A stretch of DNA of 64,000 nucleotides from Marivirga salinae (GTDB taxonomy: Bacteria > Bacteroidota > Bacteroidia > Cytophagales > Cyclobacteriaceae). Location: assembly GCF_030503855.1 (NCBI RefSeq), contig NZ_CP129971.1, positions 1,371,501 to 1,435,500 on the forward strand. Direction: 5' to 3'. The stretch's first letter is position 1; each line of letters starts with the position of its first letter. Below the pieces are notes generated by a model. That model was not told the origin of the DNA. It did no database searches and saw nothing but the letters and a program-made list of their open reading frames with translations. Made by a program: the position numbers and the translations under genes. Shown here one piece after another: positions 35,253 to 44,632 of the stretch.

Positions 35253-36446
35253 TTAAAATTGATCCTGAATATAGCGAATATTCCCTTCGGGGTCAATTAA
35301 AATCTTAGATTCTGGAAAATCAGATTCCGTTAATTCCTTAATTTTTTGAGCAGCCCCATGGTTAACATCTATTTCAGGCACTCCCGCACCCTTTTGAACT
35401 GCAGAAATAATTTTACCTTTTATGAAACTTCCATCTTCTCTTATCCAAACTTTTGCAATAGGAGCTAAGCCATTTTCACCTCTTAAATTGAATCTTCCGT
35501 AAGTCGCGAAATTTCCTAAGCTGTAAGCAATAAATCTATTTTTATAAACTTCAATTGCACGAGCAACATGTGGCCCATGCCCGAAAATGATATCGGCACC
35601 CGCATCTATCATTTCATGAGAGAATTCATATACATTCCCTCTGTTTTCACCGTAGAAAAATTCTCTTTCTCGCGTTACATGCTGGTATTTTTTACCTTCA
35701 GCGCCACCATGAAAAGAAACGATGATGATATCTGTTAAAGTATCTAAATGCTGAATTAAACCTAGGGCAGCTTCCAAATCGTTGATACTTTGAGTACCAT
35801 TATTTGGTGAAAATGCTACAAACCCATATTTAATTCTTTCATGCTCAAAGATGGTGAATGGTCGAGCCAATTGCCCTGCATGATGGATTCCCAAACTGTC
35901 TAAAACGCGCATAGTATTTTTTCTTCCAGTATCTCCAAAATCTCCAGCATGATTATTGGCCAAACTCATCAAATCAATTCCAGCTTCTACATAATGCTGA
36001 GCCAAATGTTCTGGACTTCTAAAAATATAGCAAAGAGAAGGGTCAGAACAACTTTTAGCTTCTCCTCCTTCGTTTAGGATCACACCTTCCTGATTTCCAA
36101 AGGTTAAATCTGCATCTCTTAAAACATGAGCTACTGAAGACAGCATGTATTTACCTGAATCGGGCGGTAAATAGCCATCATTTGGGAAGTTTGTACCAAT
36201 CATAATATCACCAACTCCAATTACACTTATCGTGTCAGGCTGTTTAGGATGGATTTTAAGAGTTACTTCTTCTTGAGTCTGAATAGTATCTTTAAGAACT
36301 ATTTGAACTGTATCTTTTTTTATTTTAGTGCTGTCAACCTTTGTTTGAGCTTCCTTAGAATCATTCTTCTGTTGCGTTTTTTGCAAGGATTTACAGCCTG
36401 AAAGGATGAAAAGTACTATTAAAAATGTGAAAAAGGACTTGATCAT
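35253..36446 (-). CDS. CapA-family lipoprotein (PGA_cap metallophosphatase-like)
   Basis: 397 residues. Lipoprotein signal (FLIVLFILSGC, Cys at about 18) and a Lys/Gln/Thr-rich linker to about 70. The CapA domain follows with ISVIGVGDIMIGTNFP (about 73-88), FGNQEGVI, DLMSLANNHAGDFGDTGRKN, IIVSFHGGAEG and IIFGHGPHVARAIEVYKNRF. This family has the metal-dependent phosphoesterase fold, first known from poly-gamma-glutamate capsule synthesis. No CapB/C genes are nearby, so another envelope role is likely. It follows the M23 peptidase gene, separated by a terminator. Confidence 0.92.
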   Translation of the reverse strand: MIKSFFTFLIVLFILSGCKSLQKTQQKNDSKEAQTKVDSTKIKKDTVQIVLKDTIQTQEEVTLKIHPKQPDTISVIGVGDIMIGTNFPNDGYLPPDSGKYMLSSVAHVLRDADLTFGNQEGVILNEGGEAKSCSDPSLCYIFRSPEHLAQHYVEAGIDLMSLANNHAGDFGDTGRKNTMRVLDSLGIHHAGQLARPFTIFEHERIKYGFVAFSPNNGTQSINDLEAALGLIQHLDTLTDIIIVSFHGGAEGKKYQHVTREREFFYGENRGNVYEFSHEMIDAGADIIFGHGPHVARAIEVYKNRFIAYSLGNFATYGRFNLRGENGLAPIAKVWIREDGSFIKGKIISAVQKGAGVPEIDVNHGAAQKIKELTESDFPESKILIDPEGNIRYIQDQF

Positions 36447-36460
36447 TTTATGTGAGGCTA

Positions 36461-36486
36461 AAAAAAGCAGTCTCTCGACTGCTCTT
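36461..36486 (-). terminator. Terminator of the M23 peptidase gene
   Basis: AGCAGTC (36466-36472) with GACTGCT (36477-36483) around a four-base loop; on the minus strand it is followed by a T tract. Confidence 0.75.
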
Positions 36487-36509
36487 TAAAATTTTAAATA
36501 TTTTTATGA

Positions 36510-37487
36510 TTAACCTAGTGATTGATTTTCTCTAGATGACAATTCTAATAATTTTTCATATTCTTCATCCGATACATCCTGATAGAAATAGTGAACAGGA
36601 TTGATTGGCTTATTGTCTTTATGAATTTCATAGTGTAAGTGAGGTGCCGTAGAAGTTCCTGTTGTTCCAACAAAACCGATACAATCTCCTCTTTTTACTT
36701 TATCTCCTCTTTTTACATTGAAAGATGACATGTGAGCATATTTAGTAATAAAACCATAACCGTGGTCTATCACAACTAATTTACCAAATCCACCAAAAGT
36801 GCTACTAACTCTAATAACTTCACCATCTCCGGTAGAATAAATTGGAGTACCTCTTGGTGCAGAGAAATCACAACCTTCATGCATCCTTACTACTTTCAAG
36901 ATTGGATGCATTCTCATTCCGTAACCAGATGCTAATCTTTTTAATTCTTTGTTCGGGATAGGTTGGATAGCAGGGATAGAAGCCATCATTTCTTCTTTAT
37001 TTTCTGCCATTTCCAGAATCTCATCATAAGATTTGGTCTGAATATACATTTGCTTTTTCACCTTATCCATTTCCTGCATCATGCCAAGGATAAGTTTTTC
37101 TCGCTCAAGATCACTTTCAATAATGTTTTTGTAACGCTCAGCTCCTCCAACTCCAGCAGACCTAATACTTGAAGGAATAGGCTCAGCACCCATAATGTTT
37201 CGGTAAACTTCATCATCTCTTTCTTGTAGTGATGATAGGACCTTCTGAACATTGTTTACTTCCTGTTCCATCATTTCATAATAGAACTGAAGCTCCTTAT
37301 TTTCCTTTTTGAGTTGAGCCTCTTTCGGAGAGTCGAAATATGCATTGTAAACTATGATAATGCCGACAGCTAGAATCAATGATACAGACAAAAAGCCTAA
37401 TAAATTTAAAAATATGTCCCACTTTGAAACCTTTACTCGCTCATATCTGCAAGTTTCGGTATCGTAATAGTATTTAATTCTTGCCAT
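36510..37487 (-). CDS. M23-family murein metallopeptidase, membrane-anchored
   Basis: 325 residues. A single transmembrane helix at about 25-48 (IFLNLLGFLSVSLILAVGII) and a coiled-coil periplasmic region (about 55-170) precede the M23 domain at about 190-310: zinc ligands in RMHEGCDFSAPRG and HLHYEIHKD, plus VIDHGYGFITKYAHMSSF and GFVGTTGTSTAPH. It should cut peptidoglycan cross-links or activate other hydrolases. It is divergent from alaS; a promoter -7-like TATATTTG for it lies on the minus strand at 37601-37608. Confidence 0.94.
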   Translation of the reverse strand: MARIKYYYDTETCRYERVKVSKWDIFLNLLGFLSVSLILAVGIIIVYNAYFDSPKEAQLKKENKELQFYYEMMEQEVNNVQKVLSSLQERDDEVYRNIMGAEPIPSSIRSAGVGGAERYKNIIESDLEREKLILGMMQEMDKVKKQMYIQTKSYDEILEMAENKEEMMASIPAIQPIPNKELKRLASGYGMRMHPILKVVRMHEGCDFSAPRGTPIYSTGDGEVIRVSSTFGGFGKLVVIDHGYGFITKYAHMSSFNVKRGDKVKRGDCIGFVGTTGTSTAPHLHYEIHKDNKPINPVHYFYQDVSDEEYEKLLELSSRENQSLG

Positions 37488-37654
37488 TCCGTTTTAGACT
37501 AGTTAAAAACTTCTAATTTTGTACTCGGATTCTTTAATCCGCAAAATTGCACAAAGGTTCATCAAAAATCAAATTTTTTGATAAATCTCATTGATAAAGG
37601 CAAATATAAGTAAATATTTTTAAAGTAAAACATTAAATACAAATACTTTACTAC

Positions 37655-40285
37655 ATGACTTCCAGCGATATACGAAAAAAATTCTTGAGCTACTTTCAAG
37701 ATAAACAGCACAAAATAGTGCCTTCAGCGCCTATGGTAATCAAAGATGATCCTACTTTGATGTTTACCAATGCAGGTATGAATCAGTTTAAAGATTACTT
37801 TTTAGGTAATAAAAAAGCCGAAGCCACTCGTGTTACCGACACTCAAAAATGTTTGCGTGTTTCTGGTAAACACAACGATTTGGAAGAAGTAGGGCATGAT
37901 ACCTACCATCATACCATGTTTGAAATGCTAGGAAACTGGTCTTTTGGAGATTATTTCAAGAAAGAAGCTATCGAATGGTCATGGGAATTGTTGACTGAGG
38001 TTTACAAATTACCTAAAGAAAGATTATATGTAACTGTTTTTGAAGGAGATAAAGCAGATAATATTCCGTTTGATCAGGAAGCTTATGATTTCTGGAAAGG
38101 ACATATAGATGAAAGCCGAATTTTAAAAGGAGATAAAAGTGACAATTTCTGGGAAATGGGCGATACCGGACCTTGCGGACCCGCTTCCGAAATTCATGTT
38201 GATTTAAGAGATGAAGCAGATATTGCTAAAATTCCAGGGAAAGATTTGGTAAATAATGACCATCCTTTAGTGGTGGAAATCTGGAATTTGGTTTTTATCC
38301 AATTTAACAGAAAAGCAGATGGTAGTTTGCATGCATTACCGGCACAACATATCGATACAGGTATGGGTTTTGAGCGTATTTGCATGGCAGTACAAAATAA
38401 AAAATCCAATTACGATACAGATGTTTTTACTCCTCTATTGGATGAAGTAGCTAAGATTTCCGGTAAAAAATATGGTGAGCTTAGCAAAATAGACATTGCA
38501 TTTCGTGTAATTGTGGATCACATTAGAGCAATTTCTCTTTCAATTTCTGATGGGCAATTGCCATCTAATAACAAAGCAGGTTATGTAATCAGAAGGATTT
38601 TAAGAAGGGCAGTTCGTTATGGGTATACCTTCCTTGATTTGAAGGAACCCTTCCTTTATAAATTAGTTCCGATTTTAGCCAAGCAATTCGAAGAGGTTTT
38701 CCCTGAACTAAAAGCCCAACAGGAATTAGTAGAAAAAGTAATCAAAGAAGAAGAAACAGCTTTCTTGAGAACTTTAGAAAATGGATTGAAAAGACTGGAC
38801 AGTATTAAAGCTGAATTATCAGAAAGTGGAAATACTACTATTTCTGGATCGGTGGCTTTCGAATTATATGATACTTACGGCTTCCCATTGGATTTGACGG
38901 CCTTAATTGCCAAAGAAAATGGTTTGACTATTGATGAAAAAGGTTTTGAGCATGAGATGGCAAAGCAAAAAGACCGCTCAAAATCAGCAGCCAAAATGGA
39001 AACAGGCGATTGGCAGATCGTGAGTGAAGGAAGTGATGTTGAATTTGTTGGTTATGATGAAGTAAAAGCGGAAGCGAAGATTTTACGTTATCGCTCAGTG
39101 AAAAATAAGAATAAAGAGCAAATTCAGCTGGTTTTGGATAAAACGCCTTTCTATGCTGAAAGTGGAGGACAAATAGGGGATACTGGTATTTTGAAAATAG
39201 GAGATGAAACCATCAAGGTTTTAGATACCAAAAAGGAGAATGACTTGATTGTTCATTTTGTAGATAAAATTCCTACAAAATTGGAAGCTCCAGTTTATGC
39301 TGAAATTGATAATGATAGAAGAAGGAAAATTGTATATAATCACTCAGCTACTCACCTTTTACATGCTGCTTTAAGAGAAGTTTTAGGCGACCATGTACAA
39401 CAAAAAGGTTCTTTGGTTTCCGATAAAATATTACGATTCGATTTTTCACATTTCTCTAAAATGACAGATGAAGAAATCCTGAAAGTTGAACGCAGAGTAA
39501 ATGAAAAAATCAGAGAAAATATTCCTCAACAGGAAGAAAGAAATATTCCGATAGAAGAAGCTAAAGCAAAAGGAGCCATGGCGCTATTTGGTGAAAAATA
39601 TGGGGATAGTGTAAGAATGGTTACATTCGATCCCAATTATTCTGTAGAACTTTGTGGTGGAGTGCATGTGCCGGCTACTGGAAATATCGGTCAGTTTAAA
39701 ATCACTACTGAAACATCTGTTGCAGCTGGAATCAGAAGGATTGAAGCAGTAACTGGAGAAAAAGCAGAAGAATACAATTTAAATCAAGAGGCAATTCTGA
39801 AGCAGGTTAATGCTTTATTGAAAAGCCCGAAAGATTTGGCTCAGGCTGTTGAACAGTTGATGAAAGAGAAGAATGAATTGCAAAAATCTCTGGAAAAAGA
39901 GCAATCAAAGCAAGCCGGTCAGTTGAAGGATGAGTTGATAAAAAATGCTGAAAAGCAAAATGATATTACGGTAATTATCAGCGAAATCACTTTGCCAAAT
40001 GCGGATGCTTTGAAAAAGTTATCATTTGAACTTAAAAACGAAGTTGATTCATTATTTGCTGTTTTAGCTTGTAATGTGGAAGGAAAACCGCAAATTTCAG
40101 TGGTAATTTCAGATAATTTGGTGGAAAGCAAAGATTTAAATGCTGGAAAAGTTATTAGAGATTTAGCTAAAAATATCCAAGGTGGAGGCGGAGGTCAAGC
40201 TTTCTTTGCAACTGCTGGGGGTAAAAAATTAGAAGGCTTGCCTGATGTGGTAGCGCAAGCCAAAAACATGGCTCAGGAATTATAA
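37655..40285 (+). CDS. alaS: Alanyl-tRNA synthetase
   Basis: 876 residues, standard length. The start (SSDIRKKFLSYFQDKQHKIV), LMFTNAGMNQFKDYFLG, DTYHHTMFEMLGNWSFGDYF, the editing-domain zinc motif NHSATHLLHAALR with LCGGVHVPATG, and the C-terminal DHHA1 domain with GGGGGQAFFATAGG are all present and intact. It charges tRNA-Ala in the cytoplasm. gatB follows after 4 bp. Confidence 0.98.
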   Translation: MTSSDIRKKFLSYFQDKQHKIVPSAPMVIKDDPTLMFTNAGMNQFKDYFLGNKKAEATRVTDTQKCLRVSGKHNDLEEVGHDTYHHTMFEMLGNWSFGDYFKKEAIEWSWELLTEVYKLPKERLYVTVFEGDKADNIPFDQEAYDFWKGHIDESRILKGDKSDNFWEMGDTGPCGPASEIHVDLRDEADIAKIPGKDLVNNDHPLVVEIWNLVFIQFNRKADGSLHALPAQHIDTGMGFERICMAVQNKKSNYDTDVFTPLLDEVAKISGKKYGELSKIDIAFRVIVDHIRAISLSISDGQLPSNNKAGYVIRRILRRAVRYGYTFLDLKEPFLYKLVPILAKQFEEVFPELKAQQELVEKVIKEEETAFLRTLENGLKRLDSIKAELSESGNTTISGSVAFELYDTYGFPLDLTALIAKENGLTIDEKGFEHEMAKQKDRSKSAAKMETGDWQIVSEGSDVEFVGYDEVKAEAKILRYRSVKNKNKEQIQLVLDKTPFYAESGGQIGDTGILKIGDETIKVLDTKKENDLIVHFVDKIPTKLEAPVYAEIDNDRRRKIVYNHSATHLLHAALREVLGDHVQQKGSLVSDKILRFDFSHFSKMTDEEILKVERRVNEKIRENIPQQEERNIPIEEAKAKGAMALFGEKYGDSVRMVTFDPNYSVELCGGVHVPATGNIGQFKITTETSVAAGIRRIEAVTGEKAEEYNLNQEAILKQVNALLKSPKDLAQAVEQLMKEKNELQKSLEKEQSKQAGQLKDELIKNAEKQNDITVIISEITLPNADALKKLSFELKNEVDSLFAVLACNVEGKPQISVVISDNLVESKDLNAGKVIRDLAKNIQGGGGGQAFFATAGGKKLEGLPDVVAQAKNMAQEL

Positions 40286-40289
40286 AAAT

Positions 40290-41753
40290 ATGTCTTTAGA
40301 CAAATCCATAAGAGATAAATATACAGTCGTAATCGGACTTGAAGTGCATGCGCAGTTGTTGACAGAAAGTAAATTATTCTGTTCTGATTCGACTGCCTTT
40401 GGAGCAAGTGCCAATACGCATATTAGTCCAATTTCTTTGGGGCATCCTGGCACTTTGCCTATGCTCAATAAGAAAGCAGTGGATTATGCCATAAAAATGG
40501 GTTTAGCATGTGACTGTAGCATCACCAAAGAAAATATTTTTGCCAGAAAAAATTATTTCTATCCTGATTTACCGAAAGGTTATCAAGTTACCCAAGATAA
40601 AGCGCCCATTTGCGTAGGTGGTAAAGTTTGGATCAAAGCTAAAGGAGAAACGGAAGAAAAATCCATTGCTTTGAATCGAATCCACATGGAGGAAGATGCT
40701 GGGAAATCTATTCATACAGAGGATGCTTCCGATACTTTGGTGGATTATAACAGAGCTGGAGTTCCTTTGATTGAGATTGTTACGGAGCCTGATTTGCGTA
40801 GTGCAGATGAAGCTTATTCATTTTTGACTGAAGTTAGAAAGCTGGTGAGATACCTTGAAATCTGTGATGGCAATATGGAAGAGGGTTCCTTGAGATGCGA
40901 TGCCAATGTTTCCGTGATGCTTACCAATGCCAAAGAATACGGTAGCAAAGTGGAGGTGAAAAATATGAACTCCATCAGAAATGTTCACAGAGCTATAGAA
41001 CATGAAGCTGAGCGGCTAATTCAATTAATTGAAAAAGGCGAAAAAGTTATTTCTGAAACCCGTGATTTTGATGCAGCTACTGGCACTACTTCTAGTTTGA
41101 GAACGAAGGAAGAATTGAATGATTATCGTTACTTTCCTGAACCAGATTTATCTCCACTTATTGTGGATGAAGCTTGGATCGAAGAAGTGAAAGCTCAAAT
41201 GCCTGCTTTACCAAGGGAATTAGCTCAAAAATTCACTCAAGAATATGGATTGCCTGAATATGATGCACAGGTTTTAACTGATAATAAGGATATTGCATTG
41301 TATTTTGATAATCTTTGCCAAGAGACAAAGAATTATAAATCTGCTTCTAATTGGATAATGGGAACAGTGAAATCATATCTAAATGATAATAATTCGGATA
41401 TTACTGATTTCCCAATTTCGCCAAAGCAATTAGCTGGATTAATTCAGTTAGTGGATGAAGGTAAAGTGAGTAATAGTGTTGCCAATCAGCAAATATTCAA
41501 TAAAATGCTGGAGGATCAGCATTCTGAGGCAGAAGCAATAGCAAAAGAAGAGAACCTAATACAAGAAAGTTCGTCTGACAGTATTCAGCCAATAATTGAC
41601 GAAGTTTTACAGGATATGGCTGATAAAGTAAAAGAATATAAATCCGGGAGAAAAGGATTAATAGGATTATTCGTTGGGGAAGTGATGAAACGCAGCAAAG
41701 GAAAAGCTGACCCCAAAAAAACTAATGAATTATTACAACAAACTTTAAAATAG
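40290..41753 (+). CDS. gatB: Asp-tRNA(Asn)/Glu-tRNA(Gln) amidotransferase subunit B
   Basis: 487 residues. KYTVVIGLEVHAQLLTESKL at the start, the zinc/kinase-core signatures (YFYPDLPKGYQVTQ, RIHMEEDAGKSIH, DYNRAGVPLIEIVTEPDLRS, YRYFPEPDLSPL) and the C-terminal YqeY-like tail (SGRKGLIGLFVGEVMKRSKG). With GatA and GatC it amidates misacylated Glu-tRNA-Gln. Those subunits are not in this window. It is coupled to alaS with a 4-bp gap. Confidence 0.98.
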   Translation: MSLDKSIRDKYTVVIGLEVHAQLLTESKLFCSDSTAFGASANTHISPISLGHPGTLPMLNKKAVDYAIKMGLACDCSITKENIFARKNYFYPDLPKGYQVTQDKAPICVGGKVWIKAKGETEEKSIALNRIHMEEDAGKSIHTEDASDTLVDYNRAGVPLIEIVTEPDLRSADEAYSFLTEVRKLVRYLEICDGNMEEGSLRCDANVSVMLTNAKEYGSKVEVKNMNSIRNVHRAIEHEAERLIQLIEKGEKVISETRDFDAATGTTSSLRTKEELNDYRYFPEPDLSPLIVDEAWIEEVKAQMPALPRELAQKFTQEYGLPEYDAQVLTDNKDIALYFDNLCQETKNYKSASNWIMGTVKSYLNDNNSDITDFPISPKQLAGLIQLVDEGKVSNSVANQQIFNKMLEDQHSEAEAIAKEENLIQESSSDSIQPIIDEVLQDMADKVKEYKSGRKGLIGLFVGEVMKRSKGKADPKKTNELLQQTLK

Positions 41754-41855
41754 ATTATGAAATCGACATTAAAAATCAACTTCAAATTATACACCAACTG
41801 AAGGTGAATTTTTAATCAAAGATTCCATATGGCAATTAAAAAAAACAGTATACAT

Positions 41856-42980
41856 ATGAAAATTATTTTGAGAAATAGTGCTTTAACCATTCTAGCAGCT
41901 TTGTTTTTTGTGGCTTGCGGAAGCGATAAGGAGGAAAATGAAGGAACAACAATTAGTGGGAAAGTTGAAAATCCGCAAGATCAAGGAGTTATTACCTTGG
42001 CTAAGATTAGTGCAGGTAAAAGAGAAGTAGTGGACACACTTTATTTAGATGCGAATAATACATTCGAATCTACTGTTGAAACTACAGGGCCTGAGTTCTT
42101 TCAATTGAATTTTTACAACACTCAAGTAGCTACTTTAATTGTAAATGACAAAGATTTGAATATAATAGCAGATGGTGGAGATAGAAATGGAAAATTAGAG
42201 ATTACAGGTTCCAAAGACATGGAATACATGAGCCAACTGCAAGATGTCATGAATAAACAGACTGAAGAGGTGCAGGAAATTAATAAGGAATTTATGGCAG
42301 CTCGAAAAGCTCAAGATGAGGAAAAGATGAAAAATATTCAGGATGATTTCCTTTTAATGCAAGAGAAGAAAAAAGAAGGTATCAAAAAGCAGGTGGAAGA
42401 AATGCTACCTTCTTTGGCCGCGATTCAGGCAATGAATTTTTTCAATCCAAATGAGGATTTTGAGTTTATGCAAAAAGTAGCTAATACAATAGCTGAAGCT
42501 CATCCAAATTCCGATATGGCTACTTTTTATAAAAAGCAGATGGATGATATGGCGAAGATTTCAGTGGGCGCACAGGCTCCTAATTTCAGTATGCCAACTC
42601 CTGAAGGGGACACTGTAAGTTTGAAAGATTTTAGAGGAGAATATGTTTTAGTTGATTTCTGGGCAGCATGGTGCAAGCCTTGCCGTCAGGAAAATCCTAA
42701 TTTAGTGGAAGCTTACAATAAATATAAAGATCAAGGTTTTCAAATGTTAGGTGTATCATTAGATAAAAAACGTGAAGATTGGTTAAGAGCAATTGAAGCA
42801 GATAATTTAGAATGGACTCAGGTTTCTGAATTGAAATTTTGGCAAACTCCAATTGTTCAGGAATACAAAATCAATGGCATTCCATTTTCATTACTACTTG
42901 ATCCAGAAGGGAAAATTGTAGCTAAGAATTTAAGAGGGGAAAGACTTCATGAGAAATTAGAAGAAATTTACGGAAGCTAA
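41856..42980 (+). CDS. TlpA-like thioredoxin lipoprotein with N-terminal DUF4369-type domain
   Basis: 374 residues from the ATG at 41856, which places a lipoprotein signal (LTILAALFFVAC) at the front; an ATG at 41829 would add nine residues. A DUF4369-like sandwich (about 30-125) and a helical linker rich in Lys and Glu (about 125-225) lead to an AhpC/TSA-type thioredoxin domain (about 235-374) with active site WAAWCKPCRQENPN and cis-Pro NGIPFSLLLDPEG. It acts as a periplasmic disulfide reductase or redox partner. A terminator follows. Confidence 0.92.
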   Translation: MKIILRNSALTILAALFFVACGSDKEENEGTTISGKVENPQDQGVITLAKISAGKREVVDTLYLDANNTFESTVETTGPEFFQLNFYNTQVATLIVNDKDLNIIADGGDRNGKLEITGSKDMEYMSQLQDVMNKQTEEVQEINKEFMAARKAQDEEKMKNIQDDFLLMQEKKKEGIKKQVEEMLPSLAAIQAMNFFNPNEDFEFMQKVANTIAEAHPNSDMATFYKKQMDDMAKISVGAQAPNFSMPTPEGDTVSLKDFRGEYVLVDFWAAWCKPCRQENPNLVEAYNKYKDQGFQMLGVSLDKKREDWLRAIEADNLEWTQVSELKFWQTPIVQEYKINGIPFSLLLDPEGKIVAKNLRGERLHEKLEEIYGS

Positions 42981-43003
42981 TTTATGTCGATAAATACTTT
43001 AGA

Positions 43004-43038
43004 AAGCCCTGATTCAGTACTGTTTCAGGGCTTTTTTA
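43004..43038 (+). terminator. Terminator after the TlpA-like gene
   Basis: AAAGCCCTGA (43004-43013) with TCAGGGCTTT (43026-43035) and a T tract. The loop contains a further CAGTACTG palindrome. Confidence 0.8.
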
Positions 43039-43090
43039 TTTAATTAGTTTAGGAGAAGTAATTTTATTATTGCACTTTGCTAGATTAGAA

Positions 43091-43305
43091 CGTCATCCCT
43101 TTGAAGAAAGGGATCTATTGATTTTAACCAAAGGTTAAAATATTAAGAAAGGATTTTAGAGTATTCATTTCTATTTAGATTAGAGGGAAATAGCAGATTA
43201 GATTATTGAAACTTTGTTTCAATTAGACTAGATTCCTGCCTTCGCAGGAATGACGCATGGAATAAAGTGATGTACCTCATAGCTAGTATTTAAGCTAGCC
43301 ATGAG
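43091..43305. repeat. Cluster of REP-like hairpins in a 366-bp intergenic region
   Basis: No gene is seen between 42981 and 43346. Five inverted repeats are packed here: ATCCCTTT/AAAGGGAT (43095-43114), TTTTAACC/GGTTAAAA (43122-43140), TTGAAAC/GTTTCAA (43206-43222), ATTCCTGC/GCAGGAAT (43232-43251) and CTCATAGCTAG/CTAGCCATGAG (43276-43305). The first and fourth share CGTCAT and GAAG-loop features in opposite orientation, like paired REP elements. Confidence 0.65.
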
Positions 43306-43346
43306 CAAGTTCGATTAAGATGAAAAATTACTTAAAACAAACCCCC

Positions 43347-44423
43347 TCACCTCAATTCCTTGTTAAAAGTAATCGTAAACTTGGCTCCCTTATCTACCTC
43401 ACTTTCAACCGAAATATTTCCGCCTAAACTTGTAATATGTGTATACACTAAATAAAGTCCAACACCTTTACTATTTTCATTATGATGGAAAGTTTGATGC
43501 AATCCGAAAATTTTATCTTTAACTTTTTCCATATCAAAACCCATTCCTTTGTCTTCAAAAATCAATTCTGTTTTATCAGGATAATCTTTACTCATGATTT
43601 TTAAATAAGGAATAGAGCCTACTTTTGAATATTTTATGGCGTTTGTAGTCAAGTTTAAAATAATACTTTCTAGGTAATTTCTGTTAATATATAGATAAGG
43701 TTGACTGCTGAAATCTGCTGTAATTTCAATTTTGGAACTAGAGATTAAATTATCGATTGAATCCAAAACAGATTTCAAACAATCTTCAATTTCGATTCTC
43801 TCCAATTTAACGATAGGACAACTATTAGTACTCACCGCGTCAATATAGAAATTCATTTTTTCCTTAAGATTTTCGCTTCCTTTTTTTAGTAGATCAATAA
43901 GGTTAAGATTCTTTTGATTTCCAATATCAGAAAGCTCAATCATATTAAGTAACGTTTGCATATTTTGAATAGGAGATCGCAAATCATGAGTAGTTCTGTA
44001 ATTAATCTCCCTAAATTCGGCATTTCTATTACTAAGCTGTGCCAATTGATTATTTCTTTCAGATTCCAATCTCTTTTTGTAAGTAATTTCTTTAGCAATA
44101 GCAAAAATAGTTTGATCTTCATCTGATGGGATTGATGTCCAAGCTAACCAAATTATTTTTCCGCTTTTGGTGATATACCTGTTTTCAAAATTATGGAGAC
44201 TATTTGACTTTATTAATTCCTGTCGGTGAATAGAAGTGACTTTTTCGTCTTCAGGATGAATGAAGCTAAAGATGGGGCTGGCATAAAGTTCTTCAAAACT
44301 ATAGCCTAATGTATTTACTACTGCTTGGTTAATTTTTTTGAAGTAGCCATCATAACCTGCAATACATACTAAATCGGGTGTCAACTCAAAATAACGTTCA
44401 TAATTGAAGCTTGAATTATTCAT
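43347..44423 (-). CDS. PAS-domain sensor histidine kinase, soluble
   Basis: 358 residues without a transmembrane segment. PAS domain at about 8-125 (LTPDLVCIAGYDGYFKKINQ, YITKSGKIIWLAWTS). The phospho-acceptor helix has TTHDLRSPIQNMQTLLNMIE (His at about 146), and the catalytic domain has N box NLTTNAIKYSK, G1 EDKGMGFD and G2-like SKGVGLYLVYTHITSLGG. No response regulator gene is adjacent. It should sense a cytoplasmic cue and pass phosphate to an unlinked regulator. Confidence 0.92.
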   Translation of the reverse strand: MNNSSFNYERYFELTPDLVCIAGYDGYFKKINQAVVNTLGYSFEELYASPIFSFIHPEDEKVTSIHRQELIKSNSLHNFENRYITKSGKIIWLAWTSIPSDEDQTIFAIAKEITYKKRLESERNNQLAQLSNRNAEFREINYRTTHDLRSPIQNMQTLLNMIELSDIGNQKNLNLIDLLKKGSENLKEKMNFYIDAVSTNSCPIVKLERIEIEDCLKSVLDSIDNLISSSKIEITADFSSQPYLYINRNYLESIILNLTTNAIKYSKVGSIPYLKIMSKDYPDKTELIFEDKGMGFDMEKVKDKIFGLHQTFHHNENSKGVGLYLVYTHITSLGGNISVESEVDKGAKFTITFNKELR

Positions 44424-44632
44424 TTAACCATAGGAATTATAATATAAATATTTAAAGATAGTCTTTTTATAGAAAAGACGGGATTTTTTTACACTTCAAA
44501 AGACCATAAAATGCATTAAATTAGTACCCAAAATCGTAATGTCGTGCTAATGTCGGATATAAGCCCATTTAATTCGTTTTATTTTAAGGTTTAAAAAAGC
44601 TACTTGCCATGGTCAACAAAACAATATATAAT

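Noticed and set aside
43260..43340. Possible tRNA (GTTCGATT string and nearby hairpin)
   Set aside because: No acceptor stem, anticodon arm or CCA-compatible end can be folded around it. The hairpin belongs to the intergenic repeat cluster.
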